Under the pieces are notes generated by a model. It saw only the letters and a list, made by a program, of their open reading frames with translations. It was not told where the DNA came from and ran no database searches. A program made the translations under genes and the position numbers. A stretch of DNA of 64,000 nucleotides from a bacterium (lineage in GTDB: Bacteria > Bacillota_I > Bacilli_A > Mycoplasmatales > Mycoplasmoidaceae): positions 3,152-67,151 of the forward strand of contig JAGCPI010000017.1 of the NCBI GenBank assembly GCA_017645255.1, written 5' to 3'. Shown here piece after piece: positions 14,797 to 26,349 of the stretch (position 1 is its first letter; every line of letters begins with the position of its first letter).

Positions 14797-17700
14797 TTAA
14801 TTATTAGAATTAAGATTGCCAAAATCAAAGCATAATTGGTTGCTTTGACTTAGTCCTTTAAAGACCCCTAAATGTTCGAGTGCAACTACTAGATTTTTAT
14901 TCACATTCGTTCGTTTTTTAAAATCATCTAATGAATCAAAAGGATGTTCTTGCCGTGCTTGAACAATGGAATCGGCAACTGATTTACCAAGTCCATCAAG
15001 AACAGTAAAAGGGGGAATAATTGCTTTATTTTCTTCATCAACAAGAAATAAAGTAGCATCTGATTTTTGCAAATCAATGTTGCTAAATTTATAACCACGA
15101 TAACACATTTCTAATGCAACTTCAAGCATATCGTATAAGTCTTGATCACGCTTTGATAAGGATGCTTTATCTTTAACACTCTTTTTGATTTCTTGCATCC
15201 TAGTTTTAATACCATTAATTCCTTGCATCATGCTTACTAAATCAAATACTTCACAGCGAACGCTAAAGTAAGTAGCATAGTAAGCAAGGGGATAATATAC
15301 TTTAAATCATGCAATTCTTCACGCACTTAAAACATAAGCAGCAGCATGCGCTTTAGGGAATAAGTAAACAATTTTCTTACATGAATCAATATATCAAGAT
15401 GGAACGTGTTCTTGCATGATTTGTCCATATTCTGGTTTAATTCCGCGCCCTTTCCGAATATCTTCCATGATTTTAAAAGCAGTTAATGGCTCAACGCCTT
15501 TACTTGCTAAATAAAGCATAATATCATCCCGACAAGTAACTAATTCATTTAAGTGTTTACCTTGCTTAATTAAAAGTTGTTGGTTATTTGCTCACACGTT
15601 CGTTCCGTGTGATAGTCCTGAAATTCTTACTAAATCAGAAAAAGAATTTGGTAGTGATTCTTCTAACATTCCCCGCACAAATCTCGTACCAAATTCCGGT
15701 AATCCAATTGCCCCGTTTGATTCATTGTAATCTTTAGCAAGATTGGTTGGAATGTTTAAAGCTTTAGTACTATTGAACAAACTAATTACTTTATCATCAT
15801 GGGTAGGAATGGTTCTTGGATCAACTTTCGTCATATCACTTAAATACTTTAAAACAGTTGGATCATCATGACCTAAAATATCAAATTTTAATAAGTTATC
15901 ATGAATGTTTTCGAATTCAAAATGAGTGGTAAATCAATCACTTGCAATATCATCAGCTGGAAAATTGTAAGGAGTAAAATCATAAATTGTTTTATCACGG
16001 GGAACAATTACTACACCCCCGGGGTGTTGACCAGTAGTACGTTTAACATTCATACAATTAGAAGCTAATCACTTTTTATAAGCATATGCTGAATCTTGGT
16101 TTAATAATTCAAGATAATCTTTAACGTAGGCAAATGCCGTTTTTTCAGCAACCGTACTAATGGTTCCAGCTCTAAATGCATGTTCTTTACCAAACATTTC
16201 GCGAATAAAATTATGGGCTTTACTTTGATATAAACCTGAGAAGTTTAAATCAATATCAGGGATTTTATCACCTTTAAAACCAAGGAAAGTAGCAAACGGG
16301 ATGTTTTGTCCTTCTCCAATCAATCATTCATTACATTGGGGGCACTTCTTTTTTGGTAAATCATAGCCAGAGTTTAAGTTTTTATCATCAGTTTCAAAGT
16401 AGTGACACTTCTTGCAATAATAGTGAGCTTGTAATGGATTAATTTCGGTAATTTTTAAAAAAGTAGCCACTAGGCTGGATCCAACTGAACCTCTTGAGCC
16501 TACTAAGAAATGATCCGACAAGGATTGAATTACTAGTAAGTGAGAAATTCAATAAACTACACTATAACCATTTTTGATGATAATGTCTAATTCAAGATTT
16601 AAACGATCTTGAATTAATTTTGGTAAATCAGGTCCATATTGCTGTTTAGCGTTCTTATAAACTTCTTCTTTTAGTTTTTCATCAACCCCTTCAATGTGCG
16701 GTGGAAATAATCCGGATTGGATTGGCACTTGATGTGGTTCAATTAACGCTAAAACTTTATCTGGATTAGTAATTACTACTTCCTTTAAATATTATTCATC
16801 AGGAATCAATTCATGCATTTGGGCAAGCATTTGCTTAGTACTACGAACATACATTAATGGTTGGTAAACACATGTTTCGTCTTCTTTATGATTATTATAA
16901 CGATGCAGTTTATTTCCAATTGATTTAGTAAGAATATAAATCTTATGAAAAATTTTGAAATATTCGGGAAAGTAATAAGCATTGGAAGTAGCAGTTAATA
17001 AAATCTTATTTGCTTTTGCTAATTGAATGAGATGTTCTAATGCTTGGACAACAATATCTTTACCATAGATTGGAAATAAATGTTGATAACAAGATAATGG
17101 GGCGATTTTAACATAATCATAAAATTGCATGTATTTAATAATATCTTCATCACTTTCACCCAATGCTTGTTCAATTAGTCCTCCGTCCACTGCTGAGCAA
17201 GAAGTTACAAATCATTCTTTATTAGCATTTAAACTAGCAACTGTTAATAAGGGTTTATTATTAAAATCAGCAGTGCTTGCTTGGGATATTAATTGATATA
17301 GTTTTTTAATTGATGATTCATCTTTATGATTAATATAACGGGCTTGTAAACAAATTCGATAACAATATGATTTTTTAAACAGATTAGCAGTTTTGCATAA
17401 TTTATTTCATTCTAATAAGGGCTTATTTAGCAAATTAGGAGTGCAATCAATAATTTTTCAAAAGACATTATTTAAATATTCAGCATCAGCATCCGCCCGG
17501 TGGGCAACTGCTTCTTCATCATATTCAAGTTTAAAATAATGTGATAGTTTACCTAAACTATATCCCCCAATATCAGTAATAAAAGCCCGGGCAAGAATTA
17601 AAGTATCAATTAATGGATTATTAAATTCTTTCACTCCCAACTTTCGGCATCAACTATTTAAGAATTTAATATCAAAGTTAATCCCATTGTGTGCTACTAA

Positions 17701-19287
17701 AATATCAGTGTCTTTAATTACAGTATGTAATTCTTCTAAAAATTCCTTGATTGGTTTACCTTTAGCAAGTAAGTCCGAAGTAATTCTAGTTAATTTAGTA
17801 ATCTTTTCATCAATTTGCCCTTCGGGGCGAATAAATGATTGATATTTATCAACATAAGTATGAGTTAAATCAGTAATATATGCTCCAAATTCAATGATTT
17901 CATTATAATTGGGAGCTAGTCCTGTAGTTTCTAAGTCAAAAAATACCAACCGATTCTGATTAGAAATAATAAAATCTTGGGGATGATAAACTGCATCCAA
18001 ATTATTATTTAATAAATCGAATTCTGCCCCATAAATTAAGTTAACATCTTGATCTTTAGCAAGTCGATATAAATTTGGAAATGATTGAGTACTATTAAAG
18101 TCATTAATACTTAAAGCTTTAATTTTCATTTCTTTTGCATATTTAATAACATCATCTGGATTGTGCAATCCATCAAATGCTGACATGTTAGTATGAAAAT
18201 CCAATTCTACCCGGTCGCTTGCATCCTCTAGTTGGTAACTTGCAGGAGTAGGTTCGACCATTATTTTTTCAATCTTACCAACTTGATCATCGTGTTCGTA
18301 TTTATCAACAATTATTTTCACTAACGATTTTATTCAAGTTCCTTCTTTTAAACTATCAAGATAAACTTCACAAAGATTAGACTTTATTCCCAAGGAATTA
18401 TCACTAATTAACGCATTTAAACAAAGTGCATGTTGGTGATCAGTTATGTAAATGTTATAAACAATTGTTTTTTGTGCCCCATGACCATCAGTATTTTTGC
18501 GTTCATGTGCTACTTTTTCAATTTTAAAGATTTCACCTTCAACTAGAATTTGCTTATTTACTAATTGGATATTAGTAGTAGCTTCTAGTAAAGTAGTAGG
18601 AAGAGCAGTTGAATGAATAATATTTAAAGATTGATATTTTTTAATCATTGCTTGTTTAGGATCAACTACTTTAGCTGGTTTTGCTTCATCTTTATTTTCT
18701 TTTAATGGTACTTCCTGATTAGAGACAGTAACTTGACTTGAAGAATCTAGTGATGCACTGTTGTTAGATGAATTATTTTCGATGTTAGGTGATTGAGTTA
18801 CACTATTAGTTAAATTAGATTGAGCAGTTGAATTTTCATTACTGTTTTCATCTTGCGGAATTAAATGTAGTAATTCATCATGATTAATTCCAACAATATT
18901 TAAAATTGCTTGTAATTCATCTTTTTTAAAAGCACTTAAAGTATCTTCATCTTTACATAACAATTCATAGGTTTTTTTATTTAATTCCAAATCAAAGTCT
19001 TCTTTATTAAGATTAGGAATTAATTGCAAAAGTGTTTGTTTAATGCTGTCAAGATCCTTTGATGACGTAGCAAAATCAACATCATAAAAATCATGCAATT
19101 GAACTTGCAAATTCTTTAAAATTAAAAATGATTTACCAGGATCTTTAAAGCCTTTAATTTTAAAGGAAATTTTTTTATGATTAGTCTCGTTGGTAATTGT
19201 TAAACTAATAAATTTTTTGAAAAATACATCCTCAAGGGAACCAAGAGGATGTATTTTATTTAATCACGTAAGTTCATTTTTAGTCAT
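14797..19287 (-). CDS. polC: DNA polymerase III alpha subunit, PolC type, interrupted by an in-frame TAA (1496 codons)
   Basis: Replicative polymerase with built-in proofreading. Order: N-terminal domain; Asn/Ser-rich linker and OB fold; PHP domain (about 350-440); DEDDh exonuclease (FFDLETTGL near 450, [10 protein letters not shown] near 600); zinc finger (Cys 958, 961, 982, 985); palm (SRGSVGSS and PDIDLNFSG near 1010); C-terminal helix-hairpin-helix region. PHP metal ligands are partly lost ([14 protein letters not shown]). ATG 19285-19287 is chosen because it restores the N-terminal region expected for PolC; it overlaps the dxr stop. TGA codons are Trp throughout. Codon 832 (16792-16794) is TAA, with perfect polymerase sequence on both sides in the same frame: a sequencing error, a split gene, or a real nonsense change. 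Confidence 0.9.
16792..16794 (-). other. In-frame TAA inside polC
   Basis: Reading minus, the sequence runs [23 protein letters not shown]. The frame is the same before and after, and both sides match PolC. No ATG lies close downstream in frame to restart translation; the next clear continuation passes through GLFPPHIEG and [21 protein letters not shown] single-base change would restore a sense codon. Confidence 0.9.
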
Positions 19288-20980
19288 TGCCAAAAGTTTC
19301 TTTTATTTGTTGCAAGATTGTTTCAATTTGACTATAGTCATTAAGAGGTGTGATTTTAAAATTATTGTAATTGCTAAAAATAAATGGCACAATTTGGTTA
19401 AAAGGTAACGTGCCGTTAATAAACTTATTGACGGCAATTTCATCTAAGGCAGTAATGATTAATCCAAAAGTGGTATTTGCATAACCATCAAAGAATAATT
19501 TTGTCAACTTGAAAGCTGGTCATCTATTTTCATCAATTTTGCCAAATGTCAAAGTTAAATTACTAAAATCTAAAGCCTTAATTAAAGCACTATCAACTTT
19601 AAATTGATTTAATGCTAATTGAATAGGCAATAGCATACTTGGTAATGCTTCATACATTACGGTTGCATTATTATTTAAAGTTGCAAAAGCGTGCACAATA
19701 CTTTGCGGATGATAAACTGCAGTTACTTTCGCATGATCAAATAATCAATATGCTTCAATAATTTCAAATACTTTATTCATTAAAGTAGCACAGTCAATCG
19801 AAATTTTTTGACCCATGCGCCATGTTGGGTGATTACATGCTTCTTGGACTGTAACATCACTTAATTGGTTAGCAGGCACATTATAAAATGGACCACCTGA
19901 GCATGTAATGTACATCTTGCTAATATTTTGCGGTTCGTATTTATCAACTAATGCTTTTAGACAAGCATGTTCGCTATCAATTGGTCAAATCTTGCCGTTT
20001 GTTTCCTTGACCCGTTGCATTAATAAATTACCAGCGCATACAAGGCTTTCTTTATTAGCAAGCAATAATTCAATGTTGTTATTAATTGCCATGAAGCTAA
20101 TTGGAATTCCTGCTAAACCACTTAAAGCATTAATGATTAAATCAGGATGTTCTTTTTTAATTAATTGTTCATATGAATCAACTGTGTTTAATTGGGAATC
20201 TAATGGGGAGTAAACACTAGCAATTGTTGGATTATTATTAATGATTTCTTGCATTAATTTAGCATTATTGCCAAATGATGCACCAACAACTGCAATTGAT
20301 TCATGCATACTAGATATTACTTGTAAGCATTGAGTACCAATGGATCCAGTAATACCAAAAATTACTACTTTTTTCATTGCTAGTTTTCCATGTAAAATGC
20401 GATATTTTAAAGATGTATTTGCTCTTGTTAAAGTAATCGCACTTATATATAAGTTAAACAAAATAAAGAAAATGACATAAATAATGCCTCCGGCATTAAT
20501 GTGAGCAGTTTGATTACTAAATCAATAAAAGGTAAATGAATTATTAACTTCATAGAAATTAGGACAAATTGTTGCTCAAAAAACACCGTAGAAAATAACC
20601 ATAAAACAAAGGAATTGATTTAAATATGGATTATCAACAAGGATTCTTAATCCATATAATTTAATTAAATATAAAGAGGTAATGATTTTACTAAATCATT
20701 CATATAATAAACATAAAGTAAGAATGGAAATAAAGACGGTAGCAGTAATCGCAAATGGATTAAATGTATATAAAACCATGTTTAAGGAATTATTAAAATA
20801 ATAAACATTGGTTTGACTATAAACTACCACGTTAGCAAATTCATCATTAACCTTACCGCTGTATAACACTGCAACTAATACAAAGATAAAACTAACAATT
20901 AAGCAAAATAAAAACAAGTAATTTGTCCACTGGATTTGGTGAATTTGCTTTCTTTTTTGACTGTGCCTGAATTTCAGCAT
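19280..20980 (-). CDS. dxr: Membrane-domain/1-deoxy-D-xylulose-5-phosphate reductoisomerase fusion (566 aa)
   Basis: Residues 202-566 are Dxr, which converts DXP to MEP in isoprenoid synthesis: NADPH motif GITGSIGTQCLQVI, LLANKESLV, the metal/substrate motif PIDSEHACL, and HPTWRMGQKISIDCATLMNK. Upstream, with no stop codon, lie about 200 residues with four hydrophobic helices (LFLFCLIVSFIFVLVAVLY, FAITATVFISILTLCLLY, FLCFMVIFYGVFWATIC, IIYVIFFILFNLYISAI), which would place Dxr in the cytosol. dxr is often next to cdsA in bacteria, but this domain is too short and unlike CdsA. Internal initiation at ATG 20375-20377 (weak GGAAAA upstream) could also give free Dxr. The gene starts 5 bases after the ychF stop and its end overlaps polC by 8 bases. 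Confidence 0.85.
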
Positions 20981-20985
20981 ATTCT

Positions 20986-22083
20986 TTATTTATTAATTAA
21001 GAAATGTGCAATATCTTGATTACACATTAAGTATTTACGACCTTCGATGTAAAGCTTACCGGCGTTTTGAACTGCTTGTTCACTTCCTAAACGTTTAAGA
21101 TCAGCAAACTTCATAATTTCAGCCTTAATAAAGCCAGCAATGAAGTCAGTATGAATAAGCCCTGCACATTGTTGAGCGTCCATTCCTTGCTTAAATAACC
21201 AGGAACGAACTTCGTCTTTTCCTACTGTATAGAAGGTTCAGTAGTGAAGTACTTCATAGGTAGTAGCAACAATTTTATTTAAACCACTTTCATATTTTTC
21301 AGGGTGATCAAGAATAATCATTCGTTCATCTTCTGACACTTTTGATAGTTCTAGTTCATAACGGCAAGAAATAGGAATTACTTTGGCATCAGGTTGATTT
21401 TTTGCTAAATATTCTTTTAGTAGTTGATAATTTTTATTTAGTTCAGGGTCTTCTAAGTCGCTATCATTAACGTTTGCGACATAGAACATTGGTTTCATTG
21501 TTAATAAATTATAAGTTTTAAGGATTGCAGTTTCTTGTTCATTATAAGGAATCGAACTAGCAAATTTTTCTTGGTCAAGGACATTTTTAATTTTCTTGCA
21601 TAATTCGTATTCAATTTTAGCACTTTTATCATGGTCTGCTTTTTTTGCAATCTTACTAATACGTAAATTCATTAATTCTAAATCAGCATAAATAAGTTCC
21701 AAATTAATAACTTGCACATCAGTAATTGGATCAGCACCAGTGCGCAAAATTCCCGGGTCATCAAAACAGCGGACGACTTCACAAATGGCGTCAACATCCT
21801 TGATGTTTTGCAAAAATTTATTGCCAAGTCCTTCTCCTTTGCTGGCTCCTTTAATTAATCCTGCAATATCAATAAATTTACATTGGGAAAAAATAGTCCG
21901 TTTTGGCTTATATAAATCTGAAAGAAAAACTAAATCTTTATCATAATAATCAACAATCCCTACATTTGGTTCAATTGTTGTAAATGCGTAATTACTAATT
22001 TCAGCTTGAACATTAGTAATTGCACTAAATAAGGTTGATTTACCAACATTGGGTAAACCAACAATTCCCGTTGAAAATCCCAT
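20986..22083 (-). CDS. ychF: Redox/translation-associated ATPase YchF (OLA1 family), 365 aa
   Basis: P-loop NTPase of the Obg-related YchF family, which prefers ATP and associates with ribosomes. The N-terminus reads [22 protein letters not shown], then [19 protein letters not shown], and ANVNDSDL at the usual base-recognition position. The C-terminus has the TGS domain ([21 protein letters not shown] ... FADLKRLGS). Normal length. TGA at 21238 is Trp. Its ATG (22081-22083) is 1 base beyond the fba stop codon, so it is translated in the same operon. Confidence 0.96.
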
Positions 22084-22084
22084 T

Positions 22085-22966
22085 CTAATTTACTCCATAG
22101 CATTTAAATAGAATTAATTTATCAATAATTGTTTGCTTCACCGCTAACATACCATATCCTAAAATCTTCCGGGGATCATAACCTTTTTTGACTAGATCTA
22201 AATCTTTTTGGTCACTAAAATATTGGCGTAAAGCTTTTTGAAAAGCTAGTTGACATTCGGTATTGATATTAATTTTACAAATTCCTAAATTGATTGCTTT
22301 GGTAATTTGTAAATTATCAATTCCAGTTCCTCCGTGCAAAACAAGTGGTAAAGATGGTAATGCTTCATGAATTTTAGCTAAATGATCAAAATTTAAACCA
22401 GTTCAATTTGATGGATAAATTCCGTGAATATTACCAATTCCAACTGCCAAAGAATCAGGAATCAATTTCGCAAATTCTTTGCATTCATCAATGTCAGCAA
22501 GTTCACCATTTTTTTGGTCAGCACCAATCTTGCCTAATTCTAATTCAACACTAATATCTTTTGCTTTACATAATTTAATAATGGCTTGACTCTTGGTGAA
22601 ATTTTCATTAAATGATAGTTTGCTACCATCAAACATTACTGAGGTAAAACCAGCATCAATTGCTTTTAGACAATCGTCATAACTACCATGATCTAAATGA
22701 ATCACAATTGGAATATTGTTAAGATTAATTTCATTGCTAATGTCATAGCACATGTCAACGCAGCACTTAAATCCACCCATGTATTTAATTGCATTTGGGG
22801 AAAAGCCAATTATGATTGGAGTTTTTGTTTCAGTTGCTACTTCAATAATTGATTTTATTCATTCAAGATTGTTTGCGTTAATATGCGCAATAGCGTAGTG
22901 ATGAATTAAAGCATTTTGCAATAATTTATCAGCATTCGTAATTGCTGATTTTTTTGTATCATTCAT
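22085..22966 (-). CDS. fba: Class II fructose-bisphosphate aldolase, 293 aa
   Basis: Zinc-dependent aldolase of glycolysis, splitting fructose 1,6-bisphosphate into DHAP and glyceraldehyde 3-phosphate. Visible family features: AIAHINANNLEW near the N-terminus, IVIHLDHGSYDDCLKAID (catalytic Asp and zinc His), SVMFDGS, VELELGKIGADQKNG, VGIGNIHGIYPSN (zinc His), LVLHGGTGI and CKININTECQLAF (phosphate-binding). Some positions are off consensus (GKIGA rather than G.[IV]GG.ED). TGA at 22403 is Trp. Its ATG overlaps the rpoE stop (TAATG), a coupled pair common in mollicutes. Confidence 0.95.
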
Positions 22967-23514
22967 TATTCGTTATTATCCCGGTTATCATCAGCTTCGT
23001 CTTCAGCACTAAATGAACTGTCATCTTGGTCTTTACTGTCAGTATCAAAAGTATCGTTGTCACTATCAGATTCGTTATCATATTCACTTGGATTTTCATT
23101 ATCTTCAGCATATTCAGGATTTTCTTCAATGCTTTCAGTAATTTCTTCGGTACTTTCATCAACTTCTGGTTCATCAAATTCAACTTTTGAATATTTTGAA
23201 TTCATAATTTTATTGAATTCATCCACAGTGGCATATTCACGAATTCTTAATTTATCAGAATTAATGATAATGAAACGTGGATCTTGCTGAATATTAACAA
23301 AGAAATCTATGTATGCATCAGGATTGCTAGTAAGATCTTTATATTTCTTTTTTAAAGCATCCCAAATTTCACTAAAACTAAAAATTTTTTGCTTATATTT
23401 AGTTTGAGCTAGTGTGTATGCTAAATCAACTAATTTAACTTGACTAACTTCTGGATGGGAAACTACTTTTTTTTCAGTTTTTACTTTTGCATTATTTGGT
23501 TTGGTTGTACTCAT
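22966..23514 (-). CDS. rpoE: RNA polymerase delta subunit RpoE, 182 aa
   Basis: Firmicute/mollicute-specific RNA polymerase subunit that speeds recycling and affects promoter selectivity. The N-terminal HARE-HTH type domain (about residues 25-105: LVDLAYTLAQTKYKQKIFSF, SEIWDALKKKYKDL, DPRFIIINSDKLRIREY) is followed by an unstructured, extremely acidic tail of about 70 residues (Asp, Glu, Ser), as expected for delta. Translationally coupled to fba by a 1-base overlap. The 46-base gap upstream to ispE is small, so it belongs to the same leftward transcript. Confidence 0.9.
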   Translation of the reverse strand: MSTTKPNNAKVKTEKKVVSHPEVSQVKLVDLAYTLAQTKYKQKIFSFSEIWDALKKKYKDLTSNPDAYIDFFVNIQQDPRFIIINSDKLRIREYATVDEFNKIMNSKYSKVEFDEPEVDESTEEITESIEENPEYAEDNENPSEYDNESDSDNDTFDTDSKDQDDSSFSAEDEADDNRDNNE

Positions 23515-23560
23515 GATTTAATCCTTAATGTATTGATTTAAATTTAATAATATTTTATAT

Positions 23561-24361
23561 TTATGTAGAAGGTTGTAACTTACTTTTGCTAATTAATAAA
23601 AAAGAACTTCCACTTCCGTTTAAGTAAACATAATAAGTATGATAATTATGAACTAAAGTTTGATAAACCAATCTTAGTTCATCATTAACTGCAAAAGCAC
23701 TTAATAGTAAATTATTTTGTAACAAATTTCATGCTTGGTGTTTGATGATCTGCAAACATTTTTCGTACGAATATGAAAAAGTAGAAAATAAAGAAAGGCG
23801 ATCAAAAGTATCAAATACTGCTTTAGTACTTGTAGTAGTGGGAGTAATTGCTAATAAGTAATTAATTTCTATTTTTGGCAATGCAATTACTTCGTTACCA
23901 TATTTGCTTACATATGCTTGATTATATTTTGATAAAAAGAAGCAGATATCACTGCCAACGTTTAAAGCAATATCTAATTTTAATTCGCTGTTCAATATGA
24001 ATTTATTTAATTGCAAAGCATAATCTAAAACTGCAGCACAATCACTGCTTTCGCCCCCTAAACCACTGCCAAGGGGAATATGTTTAAAAACTGTAACATG
24101 ATAGTTAAAAGTAAAATTAGAAAAATGGGATTTTAACCATTTTAAACCAGCGGTTATACTATCGTTATTGATTGTAATTTGCTTATTGTCTTTATAGTAA
24201 GCAATCGAATATGCATCAGCAGCTTCAATTATTATTTCATCATAATGCATGTAATCGATACACATGATGCTTTGTAACTGATGCTTTACTTCACAATTAC
24301 TTATTGGTAAAACATTAAGTAGTAGATTAAACTTTGCAAAGGCCTTAATGATTTGCTTCAT
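23561..24361 (-). CDS. ispE: 4-diphosphocytidyl-2-C-methyl-D-erythritol kinase IspE, 266 aa
   Basis: GHMP-family kinase of the MEP isoprenoid pathway. The ATP-binding motif is IPLGSGLGGESSDCAAVL (about residue 85), the N-terminal AFAKFNLLLNVL contains the conserved Lys/Asn region, and the C-terminal loop YLNGSGSSFLLI matches the family GSGS motif. The start is taken at ATG 24359-24361; ATG 24365-24367 is an alternative. TGA at 23729 is Trp. It overlaps the 3' end of rsmA by 17 bases. Together with dxr three genes away, it shows an MEP pathway, which many mycoplasmas lack. Confidence 0.88.
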
Positions 24362-25157
24362 AAACATTAAACATTCCAATAAATTGCAAATAAGTTAACT
24401 CTTGGGCTCTTACTTTACTTGCTTCTTCAATTTGCAAGTAATTGCAAATTTCTTTAATTGTTTCTTTTTTGCAAAAACTTTTTAAATTATTGATTAATGT
24501 TTTTCGACGCATTAAAAAGCATTTGCTCAAAAATGCTCAATAACGTTCGTGATCTAAATTTGCATTTAAATCTTTAGATTCTTTTTGCAAATCAACTAAA
24601 GTTGAAGACACTTTTGGAGTTGGATAGAAACATGATGCATTTACGTTAAATAGTAAATCTATTTTTAAAAAAGTTTGAACGTAAACACTAAACGCTCCAT
24701 AATCACTGCTATTTTCAAAAGCACTTATTTTGCTTGCTACTTCTTGCTGCATTAAGAAAATACAGTGATTATTCTTTCATGTATCAATAAAATGCCTAAT
24801 CATGGCAGTAGTAATACTATATGGAGTATTACTGTAAATTAAAGTATTATTTGTTAGTAATTCATTAAATGAAGAAGATAGACAATCTTGATTAATGATG
24901 GTTAAATTAGATAATTTTAAACCCTTAAGGTAATTAACTAATTGCGGATCAACTTCCACACAAGTCATTGGATAGGTAATGCACAATTCCTTGGTAAGTG
25001 CTCCCATGCCTGGTCCAATTTCTAAAAGTGGTGGATTTACAAAAAGAAAAGAACGAACATAGTTAATGATTCGTTCTTTCGTTTTGACATCAATTAAAAA
25101 ATTTTGCCCTCATTTTTTTGAAAAACTAAATTGATCTAAAAATTGTTTTTCATCCAT
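24345..25157 (-). CDS. rsmA: 16S rRNA dimethyladenosine transferase RsmA (KsgA), 270 aa
   Basis: Dimethylates A1518 and A1519 of 16S rRNA. The N-terminus has the family KKWGQNFLID motif, then LLEIGPGMGALTKEL (SAM binding), TCVEVDPQLVNYL (ribose-binding acid) and the catalytic NTPYSITT (consensus NLPY.I.T). The C-terminal helical domain includes CFYPTPKVSSTLV. Complete; TGA at 24537, 24777 and near the N-terminus are Trp. The start at ATG 25155-25157 gives MDEKQFLDQF, a normal N-terminus. It follows yidC by 22 bases and overlaps ispE. Confidence 0.95.
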
Positions 25158-25179
25158 TGTTAATAAGTGAAGATGATTG

Positions 25180-26349
25180 CTAGAAATCCAATCCAAGTTT
25201 CTTCCGTTTAACGACATCAGATTTTTGAGTATGACGTCTGCGCATTACGAAATAGTGAACAATTAAAGCTTGAATAATTGAGAAAATAGCATTAATTACT
25301 CAGTAAATTGCAACCCCAGATGGTAGGAAAATTGCAAAAATAACGGATAGAATTGGTAATCCCCAAGTCATTGCGGCTTGAATACCACCAGATTTCTTTT
25401 TAGCATTAATTTCAGCTAAAATTTGAGTTCGGTTATATCCACCATGAATCTTTCGCCGCTTGGTTAACATTTGCGGTAAGACTTGCGAAATAATCATGAT
25501 TGGAATAACGATTAATAGAAGGATTAGATATAATCATCCATTTTCGGTAAAGTATTGGAAAATTTGGTTATAAGGGGAGTCAGATAGGTTTCAAATATTA
25601 AATAAAGTAGTGTATTTAAATGGTCTTAAGATGGTAACAACCCGATAAATAATTAAGAATACCGGTAACGTAATGATCATTTGTTCGACCATTACCCCTT
25701 GTTTTACATTATTTTTCTTGTAAATTTGGGAGATTTCTTGTTGCTGCATCTGTCTTGACTGCGAGTCCTTTGCGCCTTTATATTTTTCTTTGACTGCTGT
25801 TATTTGTGAGTTCAGTTCCTGAATCTTTTCAGTCATTATCGCACTTCGGACTGAGACGACAATCGAAATGAGCCGAATTAATGCTAGCAATACAATAATT
25901 GCTAATAAAGCATTACATCCACCTCATGAGAACCGTAATCCTCACATAATTAGAATAACTAATGCACATCCTGGATAAACAAAGTATCCATAGAAAGGTC
26001 CATAAGCATTCGTTCAGTTTCCTAGCGTAATCGCAGTATACGTACCCGTCCCGATATAGACGGCTTGATATTGATAAGCACCTGCTCCTGCAAATTGAGC
26101 AGTTGCTGGAAGACCAAATTCAAAACCTTGGCCGATATTAGTTGATTCAAGAATAGCTGGTTGGGCATATAGGGAAACACAACCCCATAGTCCTAACACA
26201 ATCATGAACAAGTAGATTGCTATTTTGACAAAGCGTCAAATCAGTTTGGCGACCTTTTTGGTCATGATAATCTGCTTGTTCTTACCTTGTTCATCGGATC
26301 AAAAGGCTGAAACAATTGACTTTTCGATGTTTTTATTTCTTCACAACAT
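25180..26349 (-). CDS. yidC: Membrane protein insertase YidC, 389 aa
   Basis: Inserts membrane proteins alone or with Sec. A basic N-terminus precedes a first hydrophobic segment (FMIVLGLWGCVSLY); then comes an extracellular part, then the conserved core: helix LLAIIVLLALIRLISIVV with its Arg, a cytoplasmic Gln/Lys-rich coiled hairpin (about 190-220), MIITLPVFLIIYRVV, WLYLILLLIVIPIMIISQ and GLPILSVIFAIFLPSGVAIYW. The tail is very basic (MRRRHTQKSDVVKRKK), expected for ribosome contact. TGA codons are Trp. The start overlaps rnpA by 17 bases. Gene order rpmH-rnpA-yidC is the usual origin-proximal set. Confidence 0.95.

Noticed and set aside
19222..19257. Hairpin with T-run resembling a terminator after dxr
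   Set aside because: It lies inside polC: the true start at ATG 19285-19287 gives the expected N-terminal region, so the inverted repeat is coding sequence.
20378..20461. Start of dxr at an upstream TTG, giving a short extension only
   Set aside because: The frame is open much further, to ATG 20978-20980, through a coherent four-helix membrane domain, so the short extension is not a natural boundary.
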